The notes under the pieces are model-generated. The model saw nothing but the letters and a program-made list of their open reading frames with translations, did not search any database and was not told where the DNA came from. The position numbers and the translations under genes were made by a program. Positions 12,892 through 24,640 of a stretch of 64,000 bases of DNA are shown one piece after another. How positions within the stretch are numbered: position 1 is the first letter of the stretch; each line of letters starts with the position of its first letter. Origin of the DNA: Liolophura sinensis (Eukaryota; Mollusca; Polyplacophora; Chitonida; Chitonidae); NCBI RefSeq assembly GCF_032854445.1, contig NC_088302.1, forward strand, positions 15,185,338-15,249,337, written 5' to 3'.

Positions 12892-13252
12892 ATGTTCAGT
12901 CAGATAGTTTATACCCTGTTTGGCGCCGTGGGGGCAGGTGCCCTCGTGGTAAAGTTTTGCTTTCCCTGGGTGCTCTATGACATATCCTACCTGAGAACAA
13001 TGAACAAAGCCATCAGCAAAATCACCAAACGGGCTAAGAAAAAGGAGATGTTAATCGACATATTCGAAGAAGTAACGAAGGCGAACCGAAACAAGACGTT
13101 CTTCGTGTTTGAAGAGGAGACGTTTTCTTACGAGGAGGTGGAGGAGAAATCTACCCGCGTGGCTAGAGGCGCCATGGCTCTGGGGGTGAGGTGTGGGGAC
13201 GTCGTAGCCATGATGATTGCTAATGAACCCCGCTTCATCTGGACGTATCTCG
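12892..13252 (+). CDS. FATP exon 1
   Basis: The start ATG lies in the context cagccATGttc, the first ATG giving the N-terminal hydrophobic segment. It encodes 120 residues: membrane segment, basic stretch (KRAKKKE), FFVFEEETFSYEEVEEKSTR and the MIANEPRFIW block. The donor is ATCTCG|gtaagc. Confidence 0.9.
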
Positions 13253-16200
13253 GTAAGCACCAGTGGGGAACGCTCCTAGACAAAGGAAATCGGTTCCAAG
13301 CCGTAAAAAAGCACGCTATTATTGCGTGGTGTTGCGCTGCAGTGCTTTTGAAGTGCCTCTTTGCTTTAATAACAACACAACTGTGCAGAAACAGTGACGT
13401 GTTAAAGAATGGAACAGGTTAGGGATGCACAGCTTAGACCAACTTGTTTTAATAAATCTTTAATATTTCTGCTTGAAAAGGACATTTGGACATTTTCCGA
13501 TTGTAGAATAGTAACTTCAAATGAACATGTTACTTCTGTATGTTAGGATAAGCAAGTTGTACCTCCATTCCATTTGATGTTTTGCATTGCGATCACTTTA
13601 TTAACTTATGTTCTAGAAATTTTCTCGGTGTTCACGTGGAATATGGTTGCGTGTATACATTAGTCTGAGATTTAGAAATGAATTCAGTTATTTCAAAGGC
13701 CGCAGAAGGAACGAAACAACATTTGGATTCGAGTCTGCCACCTCATTGACCACGTGTCCATAGAGAATAACGTTTCAGACAAAAGAACAAGCGAGATACC
13801 TTTTTTCTTTGATGACGGATGAATATTTTAGTGTCAATATGTATTTGTTTTTTCCAGGATTTCTAAAGTTAGGAGTGCGCATGACGATGATCAACACGAG
13901 CCTCAAGGGGAAGCAACTCCTTTTTCAACTTCAGACGGGACAGCCTAAACTCCTGATCGTAGGCGAAGGTAAATTTTATGATTACCTACTTTCTCATGGG
14001 TTTTGAAAATATGCAGTTGAGCTGGTAAGTTTATTTCTGACAATTTTTCATTACATTTGTATTTTTTTTCAACAAACATGTTTCGAAGAGGAGATGTAGT
14101 TGTATATTTTGGATACGCGTTTGAAGTTTGTGACCAGTGCGTTTAGACCGTGGTTGCCCTAAGCATGTGTAGAGTTTTATATACACCTGTTCATTTCTTT
14201 GTATTCAAACAACAGTATTCACAACCAGTGTGTTTTAGGAAGCCAATAAAACGTTTAAAGTAGTGTAACAATTTCGTGCGATACGCTATCTTTTTGAATA
14301 AATCGACTAGTCCTATGCGGGATCGTCCGACTGGAAGTTTCAATTATGGACATGCCGGTGTTTCCCTTTAAGGGGATTGGTCTGCGAAGAAAACAAAATG
14401 TTAGATCTTGTGTGGAAAGATTCTGTTGAATCATTAAACATCAGGCGGTACAGCAATTCAGACATCGACATGAGGAAAAAATCAGTCACCTAGCAGATTT
14501 TGTGGGTTCTGTAAAGGCAATATCGTCAGGAATACAGGACAATGGCATTTATACATCTGTTCTGTTGTATACCATAGCATTCGTCATTTTTGCCTGCCCC
14601 CGGGATCACGAAGCCATCTTTGACTTAAGTCAAAATTTCTTTAAAATTGTTCTTTCTTATATCACAAAGTCAAAGTTTTGCTTGACAAGATAAATTCTGG
14701 GTAAGTTATTGGACAACAAATTTCAGCTAAAACAATGGGAAGGAACATACCAAATTTAATGACTGAACCTTTGACTTAAGTCTAAGATGGCAGCGTGATT
14801 CCGGGGCAAGAGGTCAAGAATTCAGACACTGACATCGCCACAGAATCAGTCACCTCAGTGATCTATACCAAACATACAGTCAGTAATGAAGTACTTTATT
14901 TTCATGACCCTTTTTTCCTCACAGATTTCGTGGACGCTGTAAAGGCTGTGTCGTCTGAAATAAAGGACACTGATGTGTACACATACGGAGACAACTGTCC
15001 GTCCACTCCCTTCCAGTCTTTTGATGATGTGTTGGCGTCAACGTCAGCGACGACTGTTGACCACAGTGTCCGTACCTCTGTGAATGTTTCTGACGTCGCC
15101 TGCTATATATTTACATCAGGAACTACAGGTTTGTAAGCCTCCCTGTTAAGGCTTAATTAAGTTTAAAGAGCTGTACAGTACGCGTTCAGGTTCACCAAAC
15201 GTTGGTCAATGCACAAAAGTTTCAAGGTATATATGACTTCAGGTTAGGCGGAAAAGCAGTCACGATTCCGCATAACTAACGTATTTGTAACGATTCAAAC
15301 ATGAACATGCGTGCAGCAGCCTTCAAAAACAAACGAAATTGTAGTTATGCTTTGTAGGTATAATTTCGGCTATAGGCCTAAATTCTGTTGCAGTATTTTT
15401 ATAACAAAACGACGAAACGGGGTCAACGTCATTAATATGTGTAAAGTCGCTCAATATTGCCTTTCGTCAGTGGCAGGTAACACCAAATGCTCAGCAAGTC
15501 GATTGGCTAAAGTCCATGTATTGTTGCAAAGGAAATGCTGTTAGAGTACTTTTTCTATTTTATACTTGTAAGCTTGTTTAAGAAAGCATGACTCCATTGC
15601 TGGGGGTGACTTATGATAATTATTAGAAAGCAAATGTTCAGTCATATATTATTTGACATCATTCCAGGACTTCCAAAAGCCGCCTTATGTACTCAGTACA
15701 AACTGCTTGCCGCCTGTCATATTCTTTCTGCCAGCGGTATGACGTCAGAGGACACTCTCTACCTCACATTACCGCTATATCATTCCTCAGCTTTAGCTCT
15801 TGGGCTCGGGGCTGTCATTCAATCAGGTAGGCTTTCGACAACGACAATACGAGTTAAATTCTAGATTATATCTCGTTGTGGAATGATATGTGTATTTGTG
15901 ACGATTGATGAATTGTGCAGCCCATGACGACTTTAAGACAGTCGAAGGACTCATGGTTTTTGCCCACCAACCGCTCCTAAAGTACTGCACCGATTCCGTG
16001 AATATTTATGTGAATCTTGCAAAAGTGAACAGCTCTTGAGCATGCCGTTACAGGGCAATCGGTAAATCATAATGGGATCCATTTCTACTTTTCTTAATCA
16101 AATCCACGGCTCTCCTTGGCTGGTCTTTGTCTTTGGTCTGTTATTTCCTTAGATCAGTGACACTGCAGCTTCAAATCCAAATCCGTCAGCGTTGAAAGTC

Positions 16201-19200
16201 GAGAGGTTCGGTTGGTTTCTCCTGGCTCTGTCCGGATTCCTCTGACCGATTTTTGTACTTTATATACTTTCTTAAAATTGGTCTTGCGGTTATTGAAACG
16301 TCCATTTTGGCGGACCTCTGGTATGCGAATGTCTGTTTCGACGCACAGGGTTTTCTAACCAAGGTGTCTTCTTTAACTCGGGGTAAAATGCCAGTCAAAT
16401 AAATAAATAAACAGATATAGCTACAGCATGCATAATAATATAATTCACAGGTGCTAAAATGGTGCTGAAGAAGAGGTTCTCGGCGTCTGCCTTCTGGGAG
16501 GACTGCCGGACCCATGATGTCACTGTGATTCTCTATATCGGCGAGCTGTGCCGGTACTTGGTATCAGCACCAAGGGTGAGCTTTTATATTATTATAGTTG
16601 TAGACAATCCCATCATATCTTGCATGTGTCAAGTTTGAAAAAAAATATCTGAATGTCGAAAAACTTTCTTTGTCTTTTGGTTCCGAACCAATGTCTCCAA
16701 TGTTTAAACTAAAACTCACATTCAAATTTTGCAGTTTTACAAATAGCCAGCAGGCTTGATAACAGGCGAGATAAGTACACATAATGGAAAATTAAAATAG
16801 ATGTTCAACTTTATATAGTGAAACCGACAAAAGATGAGCGATGACATTTTATTAAAGGTAATTGACAGTAAATCGTAAAGTACAATGTTATTCTCTGTTT
16901 ATCTTGCAGAAAACCTCGGATAGATTGCATAAGGTTCGCCTTGCCTTCGGAAACGGGCTTCGGATGGATATTTGGAAGGAATTTAAGGAAAGATTCTGTA
17001 TTCCAACCATTGCTGAGTTCTACGGTGCGACAGAAGGGTCGTCGTCTATGCTGAACGTGGCTAACAAGATTGGAGCTGTAGGGAGGCTCTCACCTGTGCT
17101 AGTGAGTAGACAATTTGGTTATTCTCTTGGACATGGTACACGTCGCGGATCATCTGCAGTTAGTTGAACAGTAATGTTTTTTCTTTGACGTCAGTAAGGT
17201 AAAAATAGATTTTGCGGCGAACATACATTACTCTTCTGGTGTTGAAAAACAGCAAGGCTGTTAAAGGTTTGAAATATTCTTTTTATTTATTTGATTGGTG
17301 TTTTACGCCATAGTTGTATATTCTTGAATATTGCACAAGACGTCAATCAACTAAAATGAACATAAATATTGCCTTGGTAATTTCATAAGCATTAATTTAT
17401 TTACAGCTCATGCTGGTTTCCTCTCCGGTCGAGCAGAGCCAAGTTTCCTCCCAAAATAATGCAGGCCACAGTCATTTTAACTGAAATGTTTTTGTGTACG
17501 GCATAAAACACGAATCAAATAAAATAAACAAACATTTTCCTTGGTAATTTCAGAAGTATCAATTTATTTACAGCAAAAATTAATACCTCAGCGGTTAGTG
17601 GAGTATGTCACAGAAGATGCCACACCACTCAGAGATTCCTGTGGACGATGCATTCAAATCAAACCGGGTAAGGTGAAAGACATTTATATTTACTATTGGG
17701 TGCCCTCAGCTATTTCATTCTCGCCGCCTTGCTGAAAAGACACGGACTTTAGGTCAGTTAATGGCTGATCTGATATAGGGCCCAAGTTTCAGTTGGATTT
17801 CATTGTTTTTTTCTTATATCGGATTTTGCAAGGATTTTGCTTCATCCTGTGTCACTGAGACGTTTCACTCTGCAAGGTGTCGTGGTTGTTTTATCCTGTG
17901 TCACTGAGATGCTTCACCCTGCAAGATGACGTACTTGTTTCATCCTGTGTCACTGAGATGCTTCACCCTGCAAGGTGTCGTAGTTGTTTTATCCTGTGTC
18001 ACTGAGATGCTTCACCCTGCAAGATGACGTACTTGTTTCATCCTGTGTCACTGAGATGCTTCACCCTGCAATGAGACTTCGTTGTTTTATCCTGCGTAAC
18101 TGCATTGGTTTTTTCACCCTTCAATGTGACTAAGATCTTTCACTTGGTGTGACAAGATTGTTTCACCCTTTGTGACTGAGTTGTCATCATGTGTGACAAA
18201 GGTGGTGTGACTGAATTATTTTTAGCGTTTTCGTCTGATTTGACACTGTTTTACCTACTTATACTTTTCGCAATTGGACCAACTTATTTTTTGCGAGTGA
18301 TTTTTTTCCCCCAACATTAAGATTACCTGGTTTCTTTGGGCTGTAGGTGCAACAGGCCTGTTGCTGTCGCCAGTGTCTAAAAAGTTTCCTTACGAGGGGT
18401 ACTTAGGACCCAAAGCTGTGTCTGACAGGAAACTTGTTCGAGATGTCATCGTGCCGGGAGACGTGTACTTTAACACTGGAGATGTTTTTTTACCTGGACA
18501 ATGACTATTTCGTCTACTTTAGAGACCGCCTTGGAGACACGTTTAGGTAAGCCTTGTGTTCATTTTACACGGCTCTTTTCCCCCAATGTATACATATATA
18601 TTCATGTACCAGTCCTTCAACAATTTTACTGATATTGTATTTTTGTCCAGGTGGAAAGGTGAAAATGTGTCCACAACAGAAGTGGCCAACGTCTTGACGG
18701 AAACTAGACTTATCATGGATGCTAACGTATACGGCGTCAAGATTCCAGGTATTTGCTTTTGTGTGGAAAGCGAGAAAACATTCGACAAAACTAAACTGTT
18801 TCAGGGCAATTTATAAGCACATAATAAATTAGAATTCTTGTAGGTGACATCATCAGCATTCAGTGGCGCGTCGGCTATACTGGAACAATATTAATATGGG
18901 TTGTGTTAACATTAGGCCTACTTCTGTAAAGTTGTATATAGCATGACAGATCTGTAGGGATAAGGACGCGGTACACATATCTTTGATGCAGACCTACTCA
19001 CTGTTTCTCTTGTTACCATTATGACTATTCAGTGGTATAGGCTAAGTTCTTGGGGCCGATTCCACAAACACGTTTTTGACTTAAGTCCAAATTTAAATTG
19101 TCGTTACGATGCTTAGTTTTTGTATGAGAAGTTGAAATTTGGACACGTTTGTCTCATGGTAACCTTGATGAGGAGTAATAACCTTTCAGATTGTATTTAG

Positions 19201-19823
19201 AATTTCGACTTTAGCCGGAGGTGGCTTTGTGGAATCAGCCCTGTTCACCTGTATTTCGTTGCCTTTTGACCACAAATGACACTAGGCCAAGAGCAGTGTG
19301 TAAATTAAAAATGATAAATGGTTATAATTATCTAAATGTGTGGTTGTTGAAATTCAGTTTGATAAGTAGCTCTACGTCGGCTTCCATTTTGCACGGATAT
19401 TAGTAGTTACTTATATATTACCTAAATTGATAATAAAATGTACATGTTGATCTACATGAACTAAAACTAAATAGTTACATTGTCGTCCTATAAATATCGT
19501 TGGCAGGCCAAGAGGGCAGAGCGGGTATGGCGGCAATTTTAGCCAATGATGGACGACCTTTGACGGAAGGACAACGCCGCGCCATCTATCGGCTCAGCGA
19601 AGATTTACTAGCGTCATATGCAAGGCCACGTTTTTTACGTGTGGTCAAACATGGCCAGTTGACTGTTACGTTTAAGCAGAAGAAACAGGAACTGGTTAAG
19701 GAAGGCTTTGACATTTATGTCGTGAAGGACCCGCTGTACTTTTTGGATCAGGAAAACAAGGATTATGTCCCCTTAACTGAAGACTTATACTTGCGCGTGA
19801 TCAACGGTGGCGTGAGAGTGTGA
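12892..19823 (+). CDS. SLC27/FATP family very-long-chain acyl-CoA synthetase (ten exons)
   Basis: Exons: 12892-13252, 13858-13968, 14925-15128, 15668-15826, 16451-16575, 16910-17101, 17574-17667, 18347-18546, 18651-18748, 19507-19823. Phase agrees at every junction. The product is about 619 residues, the usual FATP length. It starts with a hydrophobic signal-anchor-like segment (about 4-30). The AMP-binding signature YIFTSGTTGLPKAA spans the exon 3/4 junction (about 217-230), followed by LPLYHSSAL, GELCRYL, VRLAFGNGLR, EFYGATEG, the FATP motif (YFNTGD, then [20 protein letters not shown]) and SYARPRFLR near the C-terminus. The family activates long and very-long-chain fatty acids (ATP + CoA to acyl-CoA + AMP + PPi) at ER, peroxisome or plasma membrane and drives fatty-acid uptake. 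It most resembles vertebrate SLC27A2/A6. Exon 8 has one extra T (18485-18491) that breaks the frame; I read this as a sequence error or recent mutation in an otherwise intact gene. Confidence 0.92.
13858..13968 (+). CDS. FATP exon 2
   Basis: The acceptor is tttttccag and the donor GGCGAAG|gtaaat. It encodes GFLKLGVRMTMINTSLKGKQ, then LLFQLQTGQPKLLIVGE, the family's LGxxxxxxNxxxRxxxLxH-like region. Confidence 0.9.
14452..14560 (+). pseudogene. decayed duplicate of FATP exon 3
   Basis: From an acceptor-like cacctagcag it reads DFVGSVKAISSGIQDNGIYT, parallel to DFVDAVKAVSSEIKDTDVYT of the real exon at 14925. Flanking bases upstream also match (ATTCAGACATCGACAT versus ATTCAGACACTGACAT; TCAGTCACCT in both). 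The second half of the exon, including the SGTTG signature, is missing and no donor is seen. It is probably a vestigial tandem exon duplication, since split by a MITE. Confidence 0.75.
14594..14812. mobile_element. MITE-like inverted-repeat element, family 1
   Basis: The left end CCCGGGATCACGAAGCCATC, then TTTGACTTAAGTCAAA, is mirrored by the right end TTTGACTTAAGTCTAAGATG, then GCAGCGTGATTCCGGGG. The terminal inverted repeats are about 37 bp and the element about 215 bp, with no coding capacity. It sits between the decayed exon copy and FATP exon 3. Confidence 0.8.
14925..15128 (+). CDS. FATP exon 3
   Basis: The acceptor is tcctcacag and the donor ACTACAG|gtttgt. It encodes DFVDAVKAVSSEIK through VACYIFTSGTTG, the first half of the ATP/AMP-binding signature. 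Confidence 0.92.
15668..15826 (+). CDS. FATP exon 4
   Basis: The acceptor is cattccag and the donor AATCAG|gtaggc. It completes the signature with GLPKAALCTQ and encodes LTLPLYHSSALALGLGAVIQ. Confidence 0.9.
16225..16365 (+). repeat. unclassified dispersed repeat C, copy 2
   Basis: Shares CTTTATATACTTTCTTA and GGTATGCGAATGTCTGTTTC, then GACGCACAG, with the other copies. Lies in FATP intron 4. Confidence 0.6.
16451..16575 (+). CDS. FATP exon 5
   Basis: The acceptor is attcacag and the donor CCAAGG|gtgagc. It encodes RFSASAFWEDCRTHDVTVIL, then YIGELCRYLVSAPR, strongly FATP-like ([20 protein letters not shown] in the human relative). Confidence 0.92.
16910..17101 (+). CDS. FATP exon 6
   Basis: The acceptor is atcttgcag and the donor GTGCTA|gtgagt. 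It has 64 codons including VRLAFGNGLRMDIWKEFKER and IAEFYGATEGSS, the adenylate-forming enzyme motif that contacts the adenine. Confidence 0.92.
17278..17335 (-). mobile_element. SINE family A, short fragment
   Basis: TTTATTTATTTGATTGGTGT, then TTTACGCC, is the reversed 3' end of SINE A, followed by a decayed TATTCTTGAATATT. Confidence 0.65.
17405..17533 (+). mobile_element. SINE family A, fragment
   Basis: Reads GGTTTCCTCTCCGGTCGAGC, then a CCTCCCAAAATAATGCAGGC block and a TACGGCATAAAACACGAATC tail ending AAATAAAATAAA, the sense 3' half of the SINE. It ends about 40 bp before the exon 7 acceptor. Confidence 0.65.
17574..17667 (+). CDS. FATP exon 7
   Basis: The acceptor is tatttacag and the donor AAACCGG|gtaagg. 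It encodes QKLIPQRLVEYVTEDATPLR, then DSCGRCIQIKPG. Confidence 0.88.
17842..18125. repeat. 49-bp minisatellite, about 6 copies
   Basis: The unit contains ATCCTGTGTCACTGAGATGC, then TTCACCCTGCAAG. Copies start near 17843, 17893, 17941, 17991, 18040 and 18089, the last ones degenerate. It lies in FATP intron 7. Confidence 0.92.
18347..18546 (+). CDS. FATP exon 8, with a one-base frameshift
   Basis: The acceptor is gggctgtag and the donor TTTAG|gtaagc. It encodes GATGLLLSPVSKKFPYEGYL through VPGDVYFNTGDVF; then the seven-T run at 18485-18491 shifts frame to a TGA. With six Ts it continues [18 protein letters not shown] and joins exon 9 in phase, so the extra T is the only fault. Confidence 0.88.
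18651..18748 (+). CDS. FATP exon 9
   Basis: The acceptor is ttgtccag and the donor ATTCCAG|gtattt. It encodes [20 protein letters not shown] through VYGVKIPG, the core FATP motif. Confidence 0.93.
19057..19245. mobile_element. MITE-like inverted-repeat element, family 1
   Basis: GGGGCCGATTCCACAAACAC, then TTTTTGACTTAAGTCC, at the left is matched in inverse by CTTTGTGGAATCAGCCCTG at the right. It shares the GACTTAAGTC core with the element at 14594-14812 and lies in FATP intron 9. Confidence 0.75.
19507..19823 (+). CDS. FATP exon 10 (terminal)
   Basis: The acceptor is cgttggcag. It has 105 codons including TGA (19821-19823) and encodes GQEGRAGMAAILANDGRPL through SYARPRFLRVVKHGQLTVTF and DPLYFLDQENKDYVPLTEDL, the conserved FATP C-terminus. 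Confidence 0.93.
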
Positions 19824-20344
19824 CCTCACTTCCTGTTTCATCACTATGGTAACACTTGTCATTCCGATCTCTTGTAGTGGGCAGCATTTGTGCTATCTTA
19901 TTCTTGAAATTCGAGACTGATATTTACGATCATCTTGCCGTGATTATTTCAACTGAAGCTTTTTAGATAAATTTTTGTGTAAGCAATATTGTGTTAATGT
20001 TTTAACTTGTGTAATTGAGTTATTCTTTTCTCAGTCTATGTCTGTTGTTAAATACGCGAAGCGTTGAAGATTTTTATTTTTGTTTCAAATATTCATTCAC
20101 GTCCATTGAAAGCCATTTTTTATGCATTTATTCCACGAGGTTAATGAAGAACAAATAATGGTGAAATTGCATCATAGTTTTCTGTGAATGACCAACTACA
20201 GGGATAAGAATAATGAATACTGTCCATTTTTCTTTGAGAAATTACAAGAAAGAGTTTTTGGTCGAGGTAATGCGTGAGAATGTCCATGGCATGAAAATGC
20301 CGCGACACTCAAACACACTATGTAACGAGGCAAACATTGTATCC

Positions 20345-20384
20345 ACCTGTATTTCTGTAGCACCTGTATTTCTGTAGCACCTGT
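20345..20384. repeat. 17-bp tandem repeat
   Basis: CACCTGTATTTCTGTAG occurs twice head to tail, then a partial third copy. Confidence 0.85.
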
Positions 20385-20799
20385 ATAGGTTATACCTTTA
20401 TTTGATGAACTCAGCTTTTCATCGAAAAATGAAAGTTGTATTTGTTTTCCTTTAAAAGAAAAAAAAACAAACACCAGGAAAGTGACCACCACAGTTTGAA
20501 TTTGAAAAAATAGTACATTCTGAGAGATATGTCAAGAAATATTCTGTCAGGCACCATCTAACAAATATTCAGGGATGAAAAATCGGGGAATTTTTCTCAT
20601 GTGCTTCTCAATAATTTACAAGGAGTAAATAGAATATCAAATTGGTTATTCAGGCTCGTTTTCATGGAGGACTTTGAATAAATCAAAATTGATATCACTA
20701 AACATTTTAGACTATTATATGATGTCATAAAATTGGTTGTTCTTAGATATTACAATTTTCCACGGCCTCAAACTTTCATCAGACGATTGAGATGAGCTA

Positions 20800-20900
20800 T
20801 TAAATTAATAGCTCTCTACAAATAACTGGTTAAGTGGTTAACAGCTCTCTACAAAAACTGGTTAACTGGTTAATAGCTCTCTACAAATAACTGGTTAATT
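20800..20900. repeat. short tandem repeat, 3 copies of about 38 bp
   Basis: TAATAGCTCTCTACAAATAA, then CTGGTTAA, occurs three times with small length changes. Confidence 0.85.
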
Positions 20901-21689
20901 TCTTCGCTTAGATCTTAGATTACTCGATGTTTAAAGATGGTGTTTAAGCATAAAACATGTTAAAATTCTATAGTTAACTTTCTGTTCTCCCAAAATAAAC
21001 ACTTCCACGAAAAATAATAGAAATTATCAACATTCTCCGCTAGATTGTCCTTCCTCACACGAAATGCTTTATGCAGTAATAAAACTGGTCTACATTTTTG
21101 CAAAACTTTTCATTAACTGCAGTTTGAATGCTTTCTGAAATAAAAATTTATGCTGGTCAACATTTTCCTCTAAATGATCCGTCCCCATTTGCATTTTCAA
21201 TTCCTTCAGAAATCTTAATACAACTTGTCAATGTTTTCATCCAGATTTTCCCTCCTCACATGCCTATTTGAATGCGTTCGGAAGTACATGTAATTAAAAA
21301 TAATTGTCGACTCACAGTCCGAATACAATTGAAACTGACGAATTCTACAGTTCATTGCCAAGAGGATATATATCCTTAACTACGTTGTAAAACACGTTTC
21401 CTAGTCTGTTTTGATTTGTTGTTTTAAATGTTTGTGTGAAGTGACTATATAGTTACGTAATATAGACCATATATTTGTATCCACCACATATATGTGGGAA
21501 AAGGTAGTGCACCTTTGGTTCACGTTGTATCGCGTTGTATCACCCAGCCCACACCCATGTCTCATCTTCCTCTTGCCATGTCTTACTGCACGATCGCAAA
21601 ACAGAACTGTGTTTATTTTCAGCTTTGAATCTCAGTTGTATAGAGAGAAAATTGGTCTTCATTTTACTCCATTGTCAAAACAGTTTTAC

Positions 21690-21792
21690 TGGGGCAGCGT
21701 AATGACCCAGGAGCCTCTCACCGATGCGGTCGCTGTGAGTTCAAATCGCCGTCGTATAAGTGAAATATCCTTGAGTATGGTGTAAAACACCA
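21690..21792 (+). mobile_element. SINE family A, internally deleted copy
   Basis: GCAGCGTAATGACCCAGGAG, then CCTCTCACCGATGCGGTCGC and GTGAGTTCAA, is the tRNA-like head. It jumps directly to the 3' part GTCGTATAAGTGAAATATCC, then TTGAGTATGGTGTAAAACACC. The middle is deleted. Confidence 0.85.
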
Positions 21793-22457
21793 AGGTCCCT
21801 TTCCTATTATTGATTTCTCTGTTTGGTTGCATGGGTCGTGGTTTATTGTGCTTCCGGTCTGCTCATTGCAAGCTACAAATTTGAACAAAATGGAGGATCA
21901 ATGAAGCATGATGCATGCTAACGGACAAACAAAGGAGACAGTAATATGCAAAACTTCCATATGCCACACTCTTAGAAGTGGTGTAAGTTGTTAAGATTTC
22001 ACTTCTCAGTGATGATATTATTTTCTGTAAATAATTTTCATTTAAATAGCTTTCACAAAGTTATCATCTAAGCTTTTGCCAATCGATGGCGGCATGGATT
22101 ACGTAGAATTGTCAGTTCGAATGTTTGGGCCACCTTGTATACAACGTACAGAGGAAGTCTAATAATTTAATATAATTACAAACCCTGTAGAAAATTCTTT
22201 GGGCCTTCTGGTCCGGACCCCTATGTGTGCCCTGACAACTAAGGTCTCGGGTTGAACTGTGGTTCGGATATACAGCCTTATATATAGTATCTCACTGTTG
22301 GCGGAGGTTTGGTGACAAGAAACGGTTGACGACGCTTGTGTGGCCTTTGACGCAGTCTGTATAACGTTCGTTGAAAACGACTTAAAGAGGCTGCACACCG
22401 CATGCGGGAAAATTTGACAATAACTTGCCAAACGTTGGTGGTATCCTTGGCACTTTG

Positions 22458-22545
22458 GTTTCCTCCGCCCATAAACAGACTACAATGGTATAAGTGAAAA
22501 ATTCTTGAGTATGGCGTTAAACAAGAATCAAATAAATAAATACAG
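22458..22545 (+). mobile_element. SINE family A, 3' fragment
   Basis: GGTTTCCTCCGCCCATAAAC, then AATGGTATAAGTGAAAAATT and CTTGAGTATGGCGTTAAACA, with an AAATAAATA tail. The sequence upstream (22290-22457) may be a diverged continuation. Confidence 0.75.
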
Positions 22546-24514
22546 CCTCACTTCGTGTTGCTCATTCCTGATGATATCTATTTGTATAAGTCCAGTATTG
22601 TTGCCAGAAGGCTCATTTATACATATACTGCATGCTCAACGCGGGGCTCTTCGGGGAAAAGGGTAAATGCAATTGCTCAATCCCTAGCTCGATATACTGG
22701 CCTTTAATACTGTAATCAATGAAAATAATATATAATTTTGTGAATAAAGCATCATTTATACCCCAAATACCAACAGTTTTTGTTTTGTGTTCATTTGATA
22801 CGAATGGCTATTTTTTGAAACTCTGCCTAAAAATAAGGTGACGTGGTAAGTGAGTGATTTGCCCCCATGTAGCCGATGCATCAAATCAGCTCCAGTTTTT
22901 TCGTTTTCTTCATGTCTACAATTTAAAATCATATAACACACGAATCTCCATGTGTTTGTAATAAAGTATCAGTTTTATTAATGTTAGTTGAAACTTTCAA
23001 CTGAAACTGACCGAATATTCATTGGGATCAGTTTGATGCATGCAGTTTTGAATCCCTTCATCTCTTGACTTATGGATGACGGAATTTGCCCCCTAGTACA
23101 TGATTGGCACAGGACGTAATATATGTGCTTCTAACCTTTCTACACAAGACCCATTTGGGGCACAGCTTTCTCCATGGCTAAAACAATTTAAATGTCATAA
23201 TGCGATCCCCACTGTCAATTTGGGAGCGTCATTATTGCACAGACAAGGAAAATGTTTTTATTAATTAATTTGGGCTAATCTAAACTGTAGCAACAAAAAT
23301 TCGATTGAATTTGCGATGATCGATTTTTTTACACCAAAAATCTCCGGTATAGCCATTTTACTTCACACATATTTAAAAAATAAATGAATACTTTGTAACA
23401 CCGTTCTTGAAGAATTCCATGCATAATATATGTGATGTTTCTTCCATCTACAAATACAGGGAAGTCAGTAGTGCGGAGATCGTGACGCTCTGTGACAACG
23501 CATACCAGTAGGGTAGAGAACAGCACTTTTGATAGTTACGTGCCGGACGATAGTTTAGGATCTTTAAATCAATAGATTGATAAAATCGTCGATATCTGTA
23601 TCTTTTCTGTCAAAATGTTTAATTAATGAATTAGTCGTTCAGTTAATGAGTCGTTTAATGAACGCATTCTGAGTGAACCTCTCCCACTGGAAATATTCCG
23701 CGAAACACCTGCGCATGGCAGGCAGAATCCGATAGCACAATCTTTTAATCTCAGATAATTCTGTTTAATAAGTCAATTAGCGTGTTTACACTATAGTAAT
23801 TGACATCCCAGTATATATAGGTGTTTAACGTTTGCCATATTAGCACCTTTTAACACCTTTACTCGTGCGATCAACAGCGTGGATCGCGACTTGCCGTTGT
23901 TTTTAGATTGTGATGTAGGGAGGGGTGGGGGTGGAGGCCAAAGGGCCAGTTCTTTATACTAATTTCCACAGGTATTTACATACCTGAAGAGATTAACACG
24001 TTATCAAAGAGAACAGCGTTTGGGGGGTTCATAATCTGTTGAATCTCTGTAAAATATTTTACTTGCAGATGGCGTACTTGCTCTTTGATACACAGATTAA
24101 GCAGGTGTGAATTAAGGCCTTAATCGTCGCACCTGTGTTTGTCTTCCTTGATTTGAAGTGCGGGATTTTGCTGCAAGAACAATCGTGGGAACGTTTAAAG
24201 CATACTCTGACTGATTGCACAGAAAAGGTGTTGTATCACCCCAAGCTCATCCTCTTCCCTAAACTCGATCGGTATTACTGTATACATGTGTAAGATGTTT
24301 CTAGGTACCAAAGACAATTTTTACAAATGAATAAATGACCATGGCTTAACGCCAAAGACGACTTTTAAAAATGAATGAATTATTATGGCTTAACGCCAGT
24401 GACGAAAAACGTCGCTTAAATTAAGTGACTTGAAACGTTGACGTTCGAAATAGCTTTGTCTATTCTTCAAGCATTGCTTTAACATCTTAGCTTAGATTTG
24501 TTTCCCATGAAACT

Positions 24515-24640
24515 AGGCGTCAAAACACACATTCGTATATAGCAGCCGTCAACCAAAACGGACGTTACAGGTCAATAATCACAACTCCTATTCCACCAAA
24601 GAATCATGAAAGTATATAAATAAGTACCATATTAAGGCGG
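24515..24640 (-). repeat. unclassified dispersed repeat C, copy 3
   Basis: Reverse complement reads GACCTGTAACGTCCGTTTTG, then GTTGACGGCTGCTATATACG and AATGTGTGTTTTGACGCC, close to the copy at 5505-5690. Confidence 0.65.
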
